Shown here in pieces: positions 5,869 through 14,818 of a stretch of 20,658 nucleotides of DNA. The position numbers and the translations under genes were made by a program. The notes beneath the pieces were generated by a model. It was not told the DNA's origin and did no database searches. It saw only the letters and a list, made by a program, of their open reading frames with translations. Source of the stretch: a virus; the IMG/VR virus record IMGVR_UViG_3300020166_000139, positions 1 to 20,658 of that record, one strand, 5' to 3'. Position 1 is the stretch's first letter. Every line of letters starts with the position of its first letter.

Positions 5869-7269
5869 ATGGCAACACAAATAGAACAACACCCTTTATA
5901 CGATACACTTCCTGTAGGTCAGGAGGTAATATTTACAGTATCTAATTCAGCTATTGTACCAACAGAAACAAGAGTAAAATTTATTGCTGAAGTTCATATA
6001 AGCGACACAGCTATTAATCTTTCTACTTCTACTCCTGTAGGTACATTTAAGACTACTCCCAATAACGCAGGGGTTGGTATATTTGACTTCAGACCTATTA
6101 TTGAAAGCTTTGTAAGTGCTGATAATATAGCAGGAGATGGAAGTCCTTACAAGATACACACTTCTTCAGCTGCACAACAATTTCCGTTACATATAATAAA
6201 CAAGTTTTCTACTAATACAAATTCAGTAAGGTACTTAGCAATAGTATTTAAAACAGAATACTTAGACACGACAGTAACACCAAACACTATAACAGATGAC
6301 GGAACGCAAGATAACTCAGATGAATACACGCTATTCAATGGGTATTTAAAGCACAATGACAGACTTAAAATTGGTTACCCTAACAACTTTGGTTATAATG
6401 TAGATAAGTTTGAATTAGCTCCTGTTTCTCTTGCTCAATTTTTAAGCAATGCACCAACTACTCAATACGCTAATAAAGAAGATTACGGAACTCTTTCATT
6501 ACTGACTAACTCAAGTGCTTTAAGTTATGTGAAGTTCACATTTACAGAATATGACGGAACAGTAACAACTTTAGATGTAGACAATACTGACGCTAACGGA
6601 GGATTTACTGCTTATTCATCAGACGCTAAGAACCAAATATTATTCATTGGATGTTTCCCTGCTAACTTAAGAAATTACGATACAGCATTTGAAGCACTAA
6701 TAACAGCAGGAACTTTATCGCATTACACAGTAGCAGCTTATAATGTATCTGATGTTATAATAAGTGAAACAGTAACAATCAATCTAAATTGTCCTAATCT
6801 TAAAGGTTATGAACCTATCAGACTTTGTTGGTTGAATCAATGGGGTGCTTGGGATTACTATACTTTCAAAATGAAGTCTACTAAAATGATTTCAACTAAA
6901 GGAAGTACATATCAGCAATTAGGAGGTTCTTGGAACGAAAGTTTATACACTCCTTATGGTTACAAGGGAGGAAAGAAAGCATTTAGAGTAAACGCTACTG
7001 AAAAGATAACAATGAACACAGACTTTGTTAATGAATCAGAATCAGAATGGTTTGAGGAGCTTATAAATAGTCCTGAAGTATATTTAGTGAACAATTATAT
7101 TTCAGAAAGTTCTGTAGCACAATTACAAATATTATCACCAAGTCTTTACATAAACCCTGTAAGACTAACAACTTCAAGTTATACTAAAAAGACTGTAGCA
7201 AATGATAAATTAATGCAATACACTTTTGAAGTAGAAAAGAGTAAGAACTTAAGAACTCAATCAATATAA
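5869..7269 (+). CDS. Tail/baseplate protein (466 aa)
   Basis: A 466-residue, beta-rich protein with no membrane segment. The N-terminus (HPLYDTLPVGQEVIFTVSNS) looks like a beta-sandwich strand. A VGIFDFRPIIESFV motif follows at about residues 63-76, and the C-terminal part contains ATEKITMNTDFVNESESEWF (about residues 371-390), ELINSPEVYLVN and a KKTVANDKLMQYTFEVEKSK ending. A conserved strand-helix C-terminal domain ending in a YTFEVE-like strand is common in tail proteins of Bacteroidota phages. It overlaps the next, larger tail gene by one base (TAATG, 7267-7271). Probably a baseplate or distal tail component; exact role unknown. Confidence 0.55.
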   Translation: MATQIEQHPLYDTLPVGQEVIFTVSNSAIVPTETRVKFIAEVHISDTAINLSTSTPVGTFKTTPNNAGVGIFDFRPIIESFVSADNIAGDGSPYKIHTSSAAQQFPLHIINKFSTNTNSVRYLAIVFKTEYLDTTVTPNTITDDGTQDNSDEYTLFNGYLKHNDRLKIGYPNNFGYNVDKFELAPVSLAQFLSNAPTTQYANKEDYGTLSLLTNSSALSYVKFTFTEYDGTVTTLDVDNTDANGGFTAYSSDAKNQILFIGCFPANLRNYDTAFEALITAGTLSHYTVAAYNVSDVIISETVTINLNCPNLKGYEPIRLCWLNQWGAWDYYTFKMKSTKMISTKGSTYQQLGGSWNESLYTPYGYKGGKKAFRVNATEKITMNTDFVNESESEWFEELINSPEVYLVNNYISESSVAQLQILSPSLYINPVRLTTSSYTKKTVANDKLMQYTFEVEKSKNLRTQSI

Positions 7270-9911
7270 TGAGCGTACAACTTATAATATATCCACAAAG
7301 TTATGAAGGGACTCATAACGCTATTTCAGGAACACCTAGTGAATTTGTTGTTGATGGAATAAACTTTAACACTATAAATACTTCCACGCAGTATGTAGCC
7401 TCTGCTCCTTTTCCACAGAATGCAATAAACTTTTACGCTCCCACACTTCCTTTAAACAATTGGGATAGATATAATAGTTTAGGGGGTGGTATTGTAAGTG
7501 AAACTTCAGGTGATATTGTGTTTTCAGGAGGTACTTCAGGAAATGAAGATTGTGGTATAATTCAAAAGCTATCTAATTTAACAATAGGAATAGATTATAC
7601 AGTAAGTGTTGATATTGCCTTAGTTTCTGCAACTGCTGACTTATTTGTAAACACTTATAACGGAACTATTTTAAATTCAACAGCGACACTTACACAATCT
7701 GTAGGAGTTGTTTCAACAACCTTTACAGCAAACGCAACAGACCAAACTATTCTAATAGGTACTTCAGGAATTGGAGCAATAATTGTAAGTTCAATTTCAA
7801 CACAACAAGTTAGTGGATTAACAGTTGCTAGTTTATCTGACGGACAAGTAATTTGCGACCTTTATGAAGATGAAGATATTCCTTTAAGTCTTAGTGTTGA
7901 TGACTTTAAAAATGTAGCTGAAAAGGTGCAGTCTTATTCTAAAGCGTTTAATCTTCCTGCTACAAAAAGAAACAATAGAATCTTTGACCAAATCTTTGAA
8001 ATAACTCGTTCAGATGATGGCGTTATTTTCAACCCTTATAAGAAGACTCAATGCGTACTTAAGCAAGATGGCTTTATTTTATTTGAAGGGTATTTAAGAC
8101 TGTTAGATGTAACGGATAAGGAAGGAGAAATAAGCTACAATGTAAACTTGTATTCAGAAGTAGTAGCGTTGGCTGATGTTTTGAAAGACAGAGCTTTTAG
8201 AGATTTAGACTTTACAGAATTAGAACACGAATACAATAGAACGCAAATTACAGTTAGTTGGAACGATACAGGTTCAGGCATAACTTACTTAAACCCTAGT
8301 ACTTCAGGGTTCAGAGATGCTAATTCAACTGTCAAATATCCTTTTGTAGATTGGAATCATCAATTTATTGTAGGAGGTTCTAGTAATAGTGGAAATTTAG
8401 CAACTGATGGAAACCCTGAACTTACACAATTAGAACAAGCGTTTAGACCTTTTATAAATATTAAGTACTTAATAGACAGGATATTTGAACCTACTCCTTT
8501 TACTTACGAAAGTGCTTTGTTTGATACGACAGAATTTAAGAAGCTTTATATGGACTTTAATTGGGGTTCAGGTAATGCACCTGTTGTGTTTAATTCTAGT
8601 GCAAATATTACAAGAAATTCACAACAAATACTTACTACGTCTTACGCTACATTAGATTTTGATTCTTCAACACCCCCTTCAGATTTTGGTTATTCATCAG
8701 GTGTTTTTACAGCTCAAGTAGATAGTCAAATCTACAACCTGTCTTTTAATATGATTTTTAAAACACCTTCTTCACCTCAATCTTTAGATGTGCAATGGAT
8801 TGTAAACGGAGTACCTTTTTTTTCAGTTAATGGTCAGGTTGTAACCACTTCTAACCCTTTTACTTATGCGGGTAATATTACGACTACATTGTCAGCAGGT
8901 GATACTATTGTATGTCAAGCAAAAAGTTCTAGTACCACAATGTACTTAGAAGGGGGTTCTAATTCTATTATTGCAAATACAAGTTCAGACCAAACTACAA
9001 ACGAAACACTACTAGACACTTTAAGAGGAGAAACAGGTCAATGGGATTTCTTAAAAGGAATACTTACTATGTTTAACTTAGTTACTTTACCTGATGAAAA
9101 TAATCCTAACAATATTCTGATAGAACCTTATGCTGATGTGTTTTTGAATAGTGCTGATAGTGTTCAGTTGGATTGGACAGAAAAGATAGATGTTTCAGAA
9201 ATGAAGTTAGAACCTTTAGCGGACTTAAATAAAAAGACTATTTTTAAGTTTGTAGAAGACGACGATGACTACGCTTTTACTAAATATAAAAATTCAGTAG
9301 GTGGACATTTATACGGAAGTAAGATGTATGACGCAGGAAATGAATTTAACATATTAGTTGGAGAAGATGAAATAGTAGCAGAACCTTTTGCGGCTACAGT
9401 AGTCAAACCTTTAATGAGTCAATTTCCTGATTTTATAACTCCTGCACTATATTCTTATAACGCTGATGACGGAACTTCTGAAGGGTTTGACAATAGTCCT
9501 AGAATAATGTATAACAACGGAGTCAAGAATACAGGAGCTTCTTACTATATGCCTTCACAAAATGGTGTTACTTCAGATAATCAAGACTATTTTTTACAAT
9601 TTAGCCATTTGACTGATGTGCCAACAGTAGTAGGTTCAAAAGATTTCCACTTTGGAGAATGTCAGCTTTTAACAGGAGTTGGTAGTTCTGTTCCTGATAA
9701 CTTATTTAACTTGTATTGGTTGCCTTACTACTCAGAACTTTACAATCCTAACACTAGAATTATGACTATCAAGGTTAATTTAACTCCTGCTGATATTAAT
9801 ACCTTTAAATTCAATGATACTGTATTCCTTAAGAACAGAACATTTAGAGTAAACAAGATAGACTATAAACCAAACGACTTAGCAACTGTAGAATTTATAC
9901 TTATACCATAA
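7269..9911 (+). CDS. Large tail protein with jelly-roll-like inserts (baseplate hub candidate)
   Basis: An 880-residue protein, the largest in the window. Residues about 60-185 are a Ser/Thr/Gly-rich beta region (GDIVFSGGTSGNEDCGIIQK, IDYTVSVDIALVS) resembling a carbohydrate-binding jelly roll. Residues about 200-310 hold a helical core, LSVDDFKNVAEKVQSYSKAF and NRIFDQIFEITRS, then LFEGYLRLLDV, which looks like the conserved body of the protein. Residues about 440-565 form a second beta-rich insert (VDSQIYNLSFNMIF, LDVQWIVNGVPFF). The C-terminus is another beta domain (FKFNDTVFLKNRTFRVNKIDY). Size, position between the 466 aa protein and the fibre, and modular structure suggest a tail tip or hub protein that also binds surface glycans. 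This is inference. Confidence 0.55.
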   Translation: MSVQLIIYPQSYEGTHNAISGTPSEFVVDGINFNTINTSTQYVASAPFPQNAINFYAPTLPLNNWDRYNSLGGGIVSETSGDIVFSGGTSGNEDCGIIQKLSNLTIGIDYTVSVDIALVSATADLFVNTYNGTILNSTATLTQSVGVVSTTFTANATDQTILIGTSGIGAIIVSSISTQQVSGLTVASLSDGQVICDLYEDEDIPLSLSVDDFKNVAEKVQSYSKAFNLPATKRNNRIFDQIFEITRSDDGVIFNPYKKTQCVLKQDGFILFEGYLRLLDVTDKEGEISYNVNLYSEVVALADVLKDRAFRDLDFTELEHEYNRTQITVSWNDTGSGITYLNPSTSGFRDANSTVKYPFVDWNHQFIVGGSSNSGNLATDGNPELTQLEQAFRPFINIKYLIDRIFEPTPFTYESALFDTTEFKKLYMDFNWGSGNAPVVFNSSANITRNSQQILTTSYATLDFDSSTPPSDFGYSSGVFTAQVDSQIYNLSFNMIFKTPSSPQSLDVQWIVNGVPFFSVNGQVVTTSNPFTYAGNITTTLSAGDTIVCQAKSSSTTMYLEGGSNSIIANTSSDQTTNETLLDTLRGETGQWDFLKGILTMFNLVTLPDENNPNNILIEPYADVFLNSADSVQLDWTEKIDVSEMKLEPLADLNKKTIFKFVEDDDDYAFTKYKNSVGGHLYGSKMYDAGNEFNILVGEDEIVAEPFAATVVKPLMSQFPDFITPALYSYNADDGTSEGFDNSPRIMYNNGVKNTGASYYMPSQNGVTSDNQDYFLQFSHLTDVPTVVGSKDFHFGECQLLTGVGSSVPDNLFNLYWLPYYSELYNPNTRIMTIKVNLTPADINTFKFNDTVFLKNRTFRVNKIDYKPNDLATVEFILIP

Positions 9912-10795
9912 TGGCAGAAATAATAAGAACAATAGAAAACTTATCAGGATTTGATGTTAAACCTTATTCAATTTCAAATATTGGGGTTGTAACTTTTACT
10001 TCAGGAAACGACTATGAAGATGTGCCTATTTTAGTTACTCCAAATCAATTACAATGTGAAGCTTATGGGTACACTTACAATAAAGCGTCAGGAACTTGTT
10101 CAACATTTAGGTACAATACAAATCTGAATCGTAGCTTTGACAATGTAAACAACAACACTCAAGGTTCAGGGAATACCACAGAAACAGGTACTAATAATAC
10201 TTATATAATGGGGGAGAACAATACTGTAAAAGGTATGTCTAGGAATAACATTATAGTAGGTAATCAAAATGAAATAGCAAACGGAGTAAATAACGCTAAT
10301 GTCTATGGTACTTTAGGAGAAGCAACAACTGACAATACTATTGTCTTAGGGGGTAACAAAGCAACAGACAACTTAGCTGAAAGACAGTCTATGCATATGA
10401 TGTACGGACTAACAACCACAGACGGAAACACTAAAGCTAGTTACTTAAATAACACTACAGGAAGTTTACTAGAAGTTCCTGACAATACTGCTATGTACTT
10501 TCACGCTGACGTATTAGCAGTAAGAGTAGGAGGTACTGATACGTCAGGAGGTGGAGCAGCAGGTGATTTTGGTAGTTGGACTGAAAGGGGTGTTATAATT
10601 AACAAGTCAGGAGTTCTAAGTATATCAAGAGAAAGAGATACTGTACAGCATAGTGGTCATACTACTAATTGGCGACCTACAGGTGCAGTATCAGGAACTA
10701 ACTTTGTAATGAATGTAAGAGGACACGAAAATACGATTATAGAATGGTGCAGTAATATAAGATTCACACAAATAAAAACAGGGGTAACTTTATAA
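9911..10795 (+). CDS. Tail fibre/receptor-binding protein with YadA-like repeat region
   Basis: A 294-residue protein. Residues about 78-150 are a run of Asn/Gly-rich short repeats (NNTYIMGENNTVKGMSRNN, IIVGNQNEIANGV, NANVYGTLGEATTDNTIVLGG), with the hydrophobic-x-G-x-x-N spacing seen in YadA-like or haemagglutinin-type left-handed beta-roll heads. The N-terminal part (IIRTIENLSGFDV) is probably the tail attachment domain. The C-terminal part (about 195-294) contains RVGGTDTSGGGAAGDFGSWTE and a beta-rich ending. Such proteins are usually trimeric adhesins. It overlaps the large tail gene by one base (TAATG) and is followed after nine bases by the tape measure. The fibre role is inferred from the fold pattern and position. 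Confidence 0.55.
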   Translation: MAEIIRTIENLSGFDVKPYSISNIGVVTFTSGNDYEDVPILVTPNQLQCEAYGYTYNKASGTCSTFRYNTNLNRSFDNVNNNTQGSGNTTETGTNNTYIMGENNTVKGMSRNNIIVGNQNEIANGVNNANVYGTLGEATTDNTIVLGGNKATDNLAERQSMHMMYGLTTTDGNTKASYLNNTTGSLLEVPDNTAMYFHADVLAVRVGGTDTSGGGAAGDFGSWTERGVIINKSGVLSISRERDTVQHSGHTTNWRPTGAVSGTNFVMNVRGHENTIIEWCSNIRFTQIKTGVTL

Positions 10796-10804
10796 AATAA
10801 AATT

Positions 10805-12337
10805 ATGGCAGATAAAGTAGTATTAGAAGCGGAAATAAAATCAAACATAGGCAAGGTATCTAAAGAAACAAAAGAATTAACTAATGAATTTGGAGCTTTT
10901 GGTATTACTATTGGTGGTGTAAAAGACAAGTTCAAAGATGTAGCTAAGATAATGAACAACGGTCTTAAGCAAATAGCTTTACAAGCGCAATTAGCAGGGG
11001 TAGGGTTTAAGAAAATGTTTAGTGGTGATATAATAGGAGGAGCAAAAACGTTATTCGGAGTAATTAAAACAGGAATAGCCGCAACAGGGATTGGCGCTTT
11101 GTTAATTGCTTTTACTTCTTTAGCTACATTCTTTACTAAAACTAAAAAAGGAGCTGAGTTATTAGAAGTAGCGTTTGCAGGTGTTGGTGCTGCTATAAGT
11201 GTTATAGTTGATAGAGTATCAAAATTTGGAGGCGCTATTGTTAAGTTGTTTCAGGGTGACGCTAAAGGTGCGTTACAAGATGTTAAAGGAGCGTTTACAG
11301 GAATAGGAGAAGAAATCGCCAATGACACTAAACAAGCTGTTGCGCTTAAAAAAGCGTTTCAAGATTTAAGAGATAGTGAAAGAAACTTAAATGTAGAAAC
11401 AGCACAAAGAAGGGCAGAAATAGAAGCGTTAAAATTAATAGCAGAAGACGTTACAAATTCAGAACAAGTAAGGCTAAAAGCTGCGCAAGACGCGTTTGCA
11501 ATAGAAAATAAATTGTTAGCTGATAGAGTTGCTAATGCAGAAGAAGCTGTTAGAATACAAAAAGAGCAAAATGAGATAAACCAAAGTATGGATGAAGACT
11601 TGGACGCTCTAGCACAAAAAGAAATAGATTTAGCAAATATAAAAGCAGAATCTACTACTAAACAAATAGAACTTAACAATAAGATAAACTCAATACAAGC
11701 AGAAGCAGCAGCAAAAAGGTTAGCAGCATTAGATGAGTTAAAGGCAATAGATGCTGAAAGAATGGGAACTTTAACAGAGATGCCTTTGTTAGCTGAAGTT
11801 GAAGCGCAAGGGATAATACAAGCAAACAACAAGGTTTTAGACAACTTTTTAACCAACAACAAAATAAAGAAACGAGACGCAAAATTATTAGCTGACGCGC
11901 AGAAAGCAATGGCGTTAGAGGGACTTGCCTTAGTTTCAAAAATAGCAGGAGAGGGAAGCACAATAGGAAAAGCAGCAGCAGTAGCTTCTGCCACAATATC
12001 AGGGGTAGAAGGTGTTCAAAACGCATTTACAACAGCACAAAAATCACCAATAACAGCTCTTTTACCTGCTTATCCATTTATTCAAGCAGGGTTAGCAGGA
12101 GCTTTTTCCGCTGTACAAATACAAAAGATATTAAGCGGAAGTCCTGCGACAGGAGGAGGAGGAGGAGGAGCGTCAGCAGCAACACCACCTGCAACACCTG
12201 CACCACAAATGATGTCAGGAGCTTTTGATATATCAGGAGGAGTAGCGCCTGAAGCAGCTAAAGCTTATGTAGTTACAGATGAAATGACTAACAGCCAAAA
12301 CCAACTAGCCAACATTAGAAGAAGGGCTACAATCTAA
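10805..12337 (+). CDS. Tail tape measure protein
   Basis: A 510-residue, Ala/Lys/Glu-rich helical protein. An N-terminal helical part is followed by hydrophobic segments at about residues 85-110 (GVIKTGIAATGIGALLIAFT and onward) and 120-136. A long coiled coil spans about residues 175-320 (AQRRAEIEALKLIAEDV, NAEEAVRIQKEQNEI, IQAEAAAKRLAALDELKAI). A second Ala/Gly hydrophobic region (SKIAGEGSTIGKAAAVASATIS, about 379-400) and a glycine run near residue 450 come next. That combination is characteristic of tape measures, which set tail length and help deliver DNA through the membrane. At about 0.15 nm per residue, 510 residues suggests a tail of roughly 75 nm. Its position downstream of the fibre is atypical. 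Confidence 0.8.
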   Translation: MADKVVLEAEIKSNIGKVSKETKELTNEFGAFGITIGGVKDKFKDVAKIMNNGLKQIALQAQLAGVGFKKMFSGDIIGGAKTLFGVIKTGIAATGIGALLIAFTSLATFFTKTKKGAELLEVAFAGVGAAISVIVDRVSKFGGAIVKLFQGDAKGALQDVKGAFTGIGEEIANDTKQAVALKKAFQDLRDSERNLNVETAQRRAEIEALKLIAEDVTNSEQVRLKAAQDAFAIENKLLADRVANAEEAVRIQKEQNEINQSMDEDLDALAQKEIDLANIKAESTTKQIELNNKINSIQAEAAAKRLAALDELKAIDAERMGTLTEMPLLAEVEAQGIIQANNKVLDNFLTNNKIKKRDAKLLADAQKAMALEGLALVSKIAGEGSTIGKAAAVASATISGVEGVQNAFTTAQKSPITALLPAYPFIQAGLAGAFSAVQIQKILSGSPATGGGGGGASAATPPATPAPQMMSGAFDISGGVAPEAAKAYVVTDEMTNSQNQLANIRRRATI

Positions 12338-12358
12338 AATCAAATAAACTAACTTAAA

Positions 12359-12372
12359 ATCTATTATATAAT
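12359..12372 (+). promoter_or_regulatory. Late promoter-like element, copy 3 (abutting the protease ATG)
   Basis: ATCTATTATATAAT, one mismatch from consensus at the first base, in the 35-base gap after the tape measure. It runs directly into the ATG at 12373 with no spacer. AACTT lies just upstream (12351-12355), as at copies 2 and 5. Confidence 0.55.
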
Positions 12373-13095
12373 ATGCCTTGCGAAAAATGTGAAAACGGAA
12401 AATACAAATGGGGAAAGACAGGAAGCTGTACTTACGACTCAGTAGCTGAATGTGAAGAAGCCAATAAAGACTATTACGAAGATATGAAAGTAACAAACAT
12501 AGTAGAACTAGTAATTGCAGACGATTCAGAAGAACTAGCTATTGACGCTATTAGTTTAGTAACATCACCTGCAATAGAACAAGACTTTGTTTATTTTGGA
12601 AAAGAAAAGAATAACTTAACATTCGCTAAAGTAGATGAAGAAAAAAGAATGTTGGTTAGTCCTGCTCTTATTCCTAATAAGCAAATATTCAGACACAACC
12701 CTAATACAGATTCAGATTACTATGTTTATTTTAGTCCTGATACAGTTAGGAAAGCTTCTGAATTATATTTGAAACATAACAATCATCATAAAGCTACATA
12801 CCAACACCAAGACAGAGTTTCAGGCGTTCTAACAGTTGAAAGTTGGATTAAGGAAGGTGATATGGATAAGTCTAAGTTATACGGCTACGATTTACCTAAC
12901 GGCACTTGGTTCGTTAAAATGAGAATTGACAATGATGAGCTTTGGAATAAAATCAAAGAAGGAGAATTAAAAGGTCTTTCAATTGAAGGCTACTTTACAG
13001 ACAAGATGGAAAAGATGTCAGAAAAAGCTCCAACAAATGAGGAAATTCTTACAGCACTTAATGAAATAATTAAGGAAAATCAAACAAAAAAATAA
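12373..13095 (+). CDS. XkdF-like prohead protease
   Basis: A 240-residue protein matching the phage XkdF-like (Peptidase_S78_2) layout. The region from about 115 to 208 contains YYVYFSPDTVRKASELYLK, then YQHQDRVSGVLTVESWI with candidate catalytic H145, YGYDLPNGTWFVKMRI, and finally ELKGLSIEGYF with candidate nucleophile S203. Prohead proteases cleave scaffold and capsid N-termini during maturation. The N-terminus has four Cys (C3, C6, C19, C27) in MPCEKCENGKYKWG and following residues, resembling a small zinc knuckle found in many Bacteroidota homologues. This argues that 12373 is the true start even though the promoter-like element ends on the previous base. Gene order protease-scaffold-capsid supports the call. 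Confidence 0.78.
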   Translation: MPCEKCENGKYKWGKTGSCTYDSVAECEEANKDYYEDMKVTNIVELVIADDSEELAIDAISLVTSPAIEQDFVYFGKEKNNLTFAKVDEEKRMLVSPALIPNKQIFRHNPNTDSDYYVYFSPDTVRKASELYLKHNNHHKATYQHQDRVSGVLTVESWIKEGDMDKSKLYGYDLPNGTWFVKMRIDNDELWNKIKEGELKGLSIEGYFTDKMEKMSEKAPTNEEILTALNEIIKENQTKK

Positions 13096-13098
13096 ATA

Positions 13099-13112
13099 TT
13101 CTATTATATAAC
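13099..13112 (+). promoter_or_regulatory. Late promoter-like element, copy 4 (before scaffold)
   Basis: TTCTATTATATAAC, one mismatch from consensus at the last base, in the 39-base gap between protease and scaffold genes. There are 22 bases to the ATG at 13135. It lets scaffold and capsid, the most highly expressed late products, be transcribed separately from the protease. Confidence 0.55.
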
Positions 13113-13134
13113 AAACAATTAACAATAATCAACT

Positions 13135-13812
13135 ATGGATTTAAAAGAACAAATTTTAGTAGCTCTAGGACTTGACAAAGAAGAAACAATTAAGTTAGAG
13201 TGGCAAGCAAAATCAGAAGACGGAACTATTTTCGTTTCAACTGCTGAGGAATTAGAAGCAGGAGTAGACATTTCAGTATTGACTGAAGATGGAACTACAA
13301 TTTTATTACCTGTTGGAACTTATAAGACTGACGCAGGAGTATCTTTCAGAGTAGAAGAAGAAGGTATTGTTGCTGAGGTTATTGAATCAGAAACTGAAGA
13401 AGTAGTTGAGGAAGAAGAATTAGCTGAAGAAGTTACTGAAGAATTAGAAGTTGAAGATGACGCTTTTGAAAGATTAGTACAAAGAGTACAAAACTTAGAG
13501 GACGCAATCGCAGACTTAAAAGAAGATAAAGTTGGAGGTGATGACGAAGTTGAAGAAATGTCAGAAGAAACAACTGAACCTTCTACAAATCCTAAGTCTA
13601 TTAAAACTACAGAAGTAGTTGAGTTTTCAGCAGAAGATGAATTAACTAAGTTAAAAGAAGAAAACGAAAAACTAAAGACTGAGTTAGCAGCACAACCTGC
13701 TTCAGCACCTTTAGACACAAACAAGTTCAGTTCAGATAGAAAGCCAATGGCTAGAAAAGAATACAACAAACTATCTAAAAGAGAAAAGTTCTTACACGAT
13801 TTAAACAAATAA
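13135..13812 (+). CDS. Capsid scaffolding protein
   Basis: A 225-residue, very acidic protein between the protease and capsid genes, the classic scaffold position. An N-terminal domain (1-75) is followed by a Glu-rich stretch at about 81-110 (VIESETEEVVEEEELAEEV), a first coiled coil at 110-133 (FERLVQRVQNLEDAIADLKE), a second at 166-185 (AEDELTKLKEENEKLKTEL), and a short basic tail (RKPMARKEYNKLSKREKF, about 202-219) that could contact the capsid shell. Scaffolds guide HK97-fold shells and are then removed or cleaved, here presumably by the XkdF-like protease. The strong charge bias and coiled coils support the call; sequence homology of scaffolds is generally low. Confidence 0.75.
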   Translation: MDLKEQILVALGLDKEETIKLEWQAKSEDGTIFVSTAEELEAGVDISVLTEDGTTILLPVGTYKTDAGVSFRVEEEGIVAEVIESETEEVVEEEELAEEVTEELEVEDDAFERLVQRVQNLEDAIADLKEDKVGGDDEVEEMSEETTEPSTNPKSIKTTEVVEFSAEDELTKLKEENEKLKTELAAQPASAPLDTNKFSSDRKPMARKEYNKLSKREKFLHDLNK

Positions 13813-13838
13813 TAATTAATAAATAAAAAACAAAAATT

Positions 13839-14753
13839 ATGGCATTTACTACAACAAGTAATTATGCAGGTAAAGCAGCAGGATTCTACATCTCAGCAGC
13901 TTTAAACCAAGCAAACTCACTAGAATACTTAACTATGATTGAAAACGTGAAATTTAAGAGTTCAATCCAAAAAATGGCAGGTTCATCTTTAGTAGCAGAC
14001 GCTTCTTGCGACTTTACTGACGCAGGTACTTTAGCATTGACTGAAAATGTACTTACTCCAAAGAACTTGCAAATTAACCTAGATTTATGTAAAGCTACTT
14101 TACTTGATTCTTGGGAAGCGATGCAAATGAGAGCAGGAGCAGGCGCACCACCACCTGCATCTTTTGATGACTATGTAATCTCTTATATGGGAGAAATTAT
14201 CGCTAATGGAGTTGAAGAATCAGTATGGTCAGGAGCAGCAGCTACAGGAGGACAATTTGAAGGGTTCTTAACAGCTACTACAGGAGCATTTGCAGTAGAT
14301 GGTACAGTAAACACTTCAACTGCTTCAGCAGCTTATACAGCAGCTAACATTATTGCTAACTTACAAACTTTAACGGCTGATATGGCAACTGATATTTCAG
14401 CAGTATTGAGAAAAGATGACTTACATATTTATATGAGTCCTAAAACTTACGCTTTATATGTTTCAGCAGTATCTACTTTAGGATATGTAAACGCTTACAA
14501 TATGAACGGAGACTATGCACCTGTATTTGAAGGGTACAAAATCGCTGTTTGTAACGGAATGCCAAACGACCAATTAGTAGCAGCAGAGAAGTCTAACTTA
14601 TTTTTCGGTACAGATTTAATTTCTGACCAAACTGCAAATATCAAATTAATGGATATGTCTGCTTTGGATGGTTCTGATAATATGAGGTTAGTTGCTCGTT
14701 ACTCAGGAGGTGTTCAGTTAGGTATCGGAGCTGATATCGTTCACCAATCATAA
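13839..14753 (+). CDS. Major capsid protein
   Basis: A 304-residue protein directly after the scaffold gene, with the Ala/Gly/Thr-rich composition of HK97-fold shell proteins in Bacteroidota phages. Visible parts are an N-terminal arm (TTSNYAGKAAGFYISAALNQ), QINLDLCKATLLDSWEAMQM (about residues 79-98), FDDYVISYMGEIIANGVEE (about 109-127, spine helix candidate), DDLHIYMSPKTYALYVSAV (about 192-210), a FEGYKIAVCNGMP strand and a C-terminal MRLVARYSGGVQLGIGADIV. The start follows AAAAATTATGG and fits the mature-type N-terminus. Order protease-scaffold-capsid and the post-gene hairpin at 14771 strengthen the assignment. Confidence 0.82.
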   Translation: MAFTTTSNYAGKAAGFYISAALNQANSLEYLTMIENVKFKSSIQKMAGSSLVADASCDFTDAGTLALTENVLTPKNLQINLDLCKATLLDSWEAMQMRAGAGAPPPASFDDYVISYMGEIIANGVEESVWSGAAATGGQFEGFLTATTGAFAVDGTVNTSTASAAYTAANIIANLQTLTADMATDISAVLRKDDLHIYMSPKTYALYVSAVSTLGYVNAYNMNGDYAPVFEGYKIAVCNGMPNDQLVAAEKSNLFFGTDLISDQTANIKLMDMSALDGSDNMRLVARYSGGVQLGIGADIVHQS

Positions 14754-14770
14754 TAAAATAAATAATACGG

Positions 14771-14798
14771 AAGGAGGGGGTAAAACCCTTCCTCCCTT
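14771..14798 (+). terminator. Imperfect hairpin after the capsid gene
   Basis: AAGGAGGGGG (14771-14780) can pair with CCCTTCCTCCCTT (14786-14798) around a TAAAA loop, with small bulges in the 3' arm. It is strongly GC-rich in an AT-rich genome and lies 17 bases after the capsid stop. No U-tract follows on the + strand (AACCTAAAAAAAA), so it may be a partial terminator or an mRNA-stabilising 3' structure that boosts capsid over the downstream gene. Confidence 0.5.
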
Positions 14799-14818
14799 AA
14801 CCTAAAAAAAACAATAAT

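Noticed and set aside
8816-8823. T8 run in the large tail gene as a second frameshift site
   Set aside because: A -1 slip there meets a TAA within a few codons (TTC AGT TAA), so no extended product would result; the zero frame continues normally.
11359-11994. A 211-codon open frame on the minus strand inside the tape measure
   Set aside because: It is an antisense shadow of an Ala/Lys/Glu-rich helical gene; its Ser/Ala/Phe-rich product has no domain-like pattern and all real genes are on the + strand.
12151-12170. GGA triplet repeat near the end of the tape measure
   Set aside because: It encodes a glycine linker in frame; a simple low-complexity stretch and not a regulatory repeat.
13320-13808. 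A 162-codon minus-strand frame inside the scaffold gene
   Set aside because: The Ser-rich product is the complement of Glu/Lys codons of the scaffold; no independent start context or neighbours.
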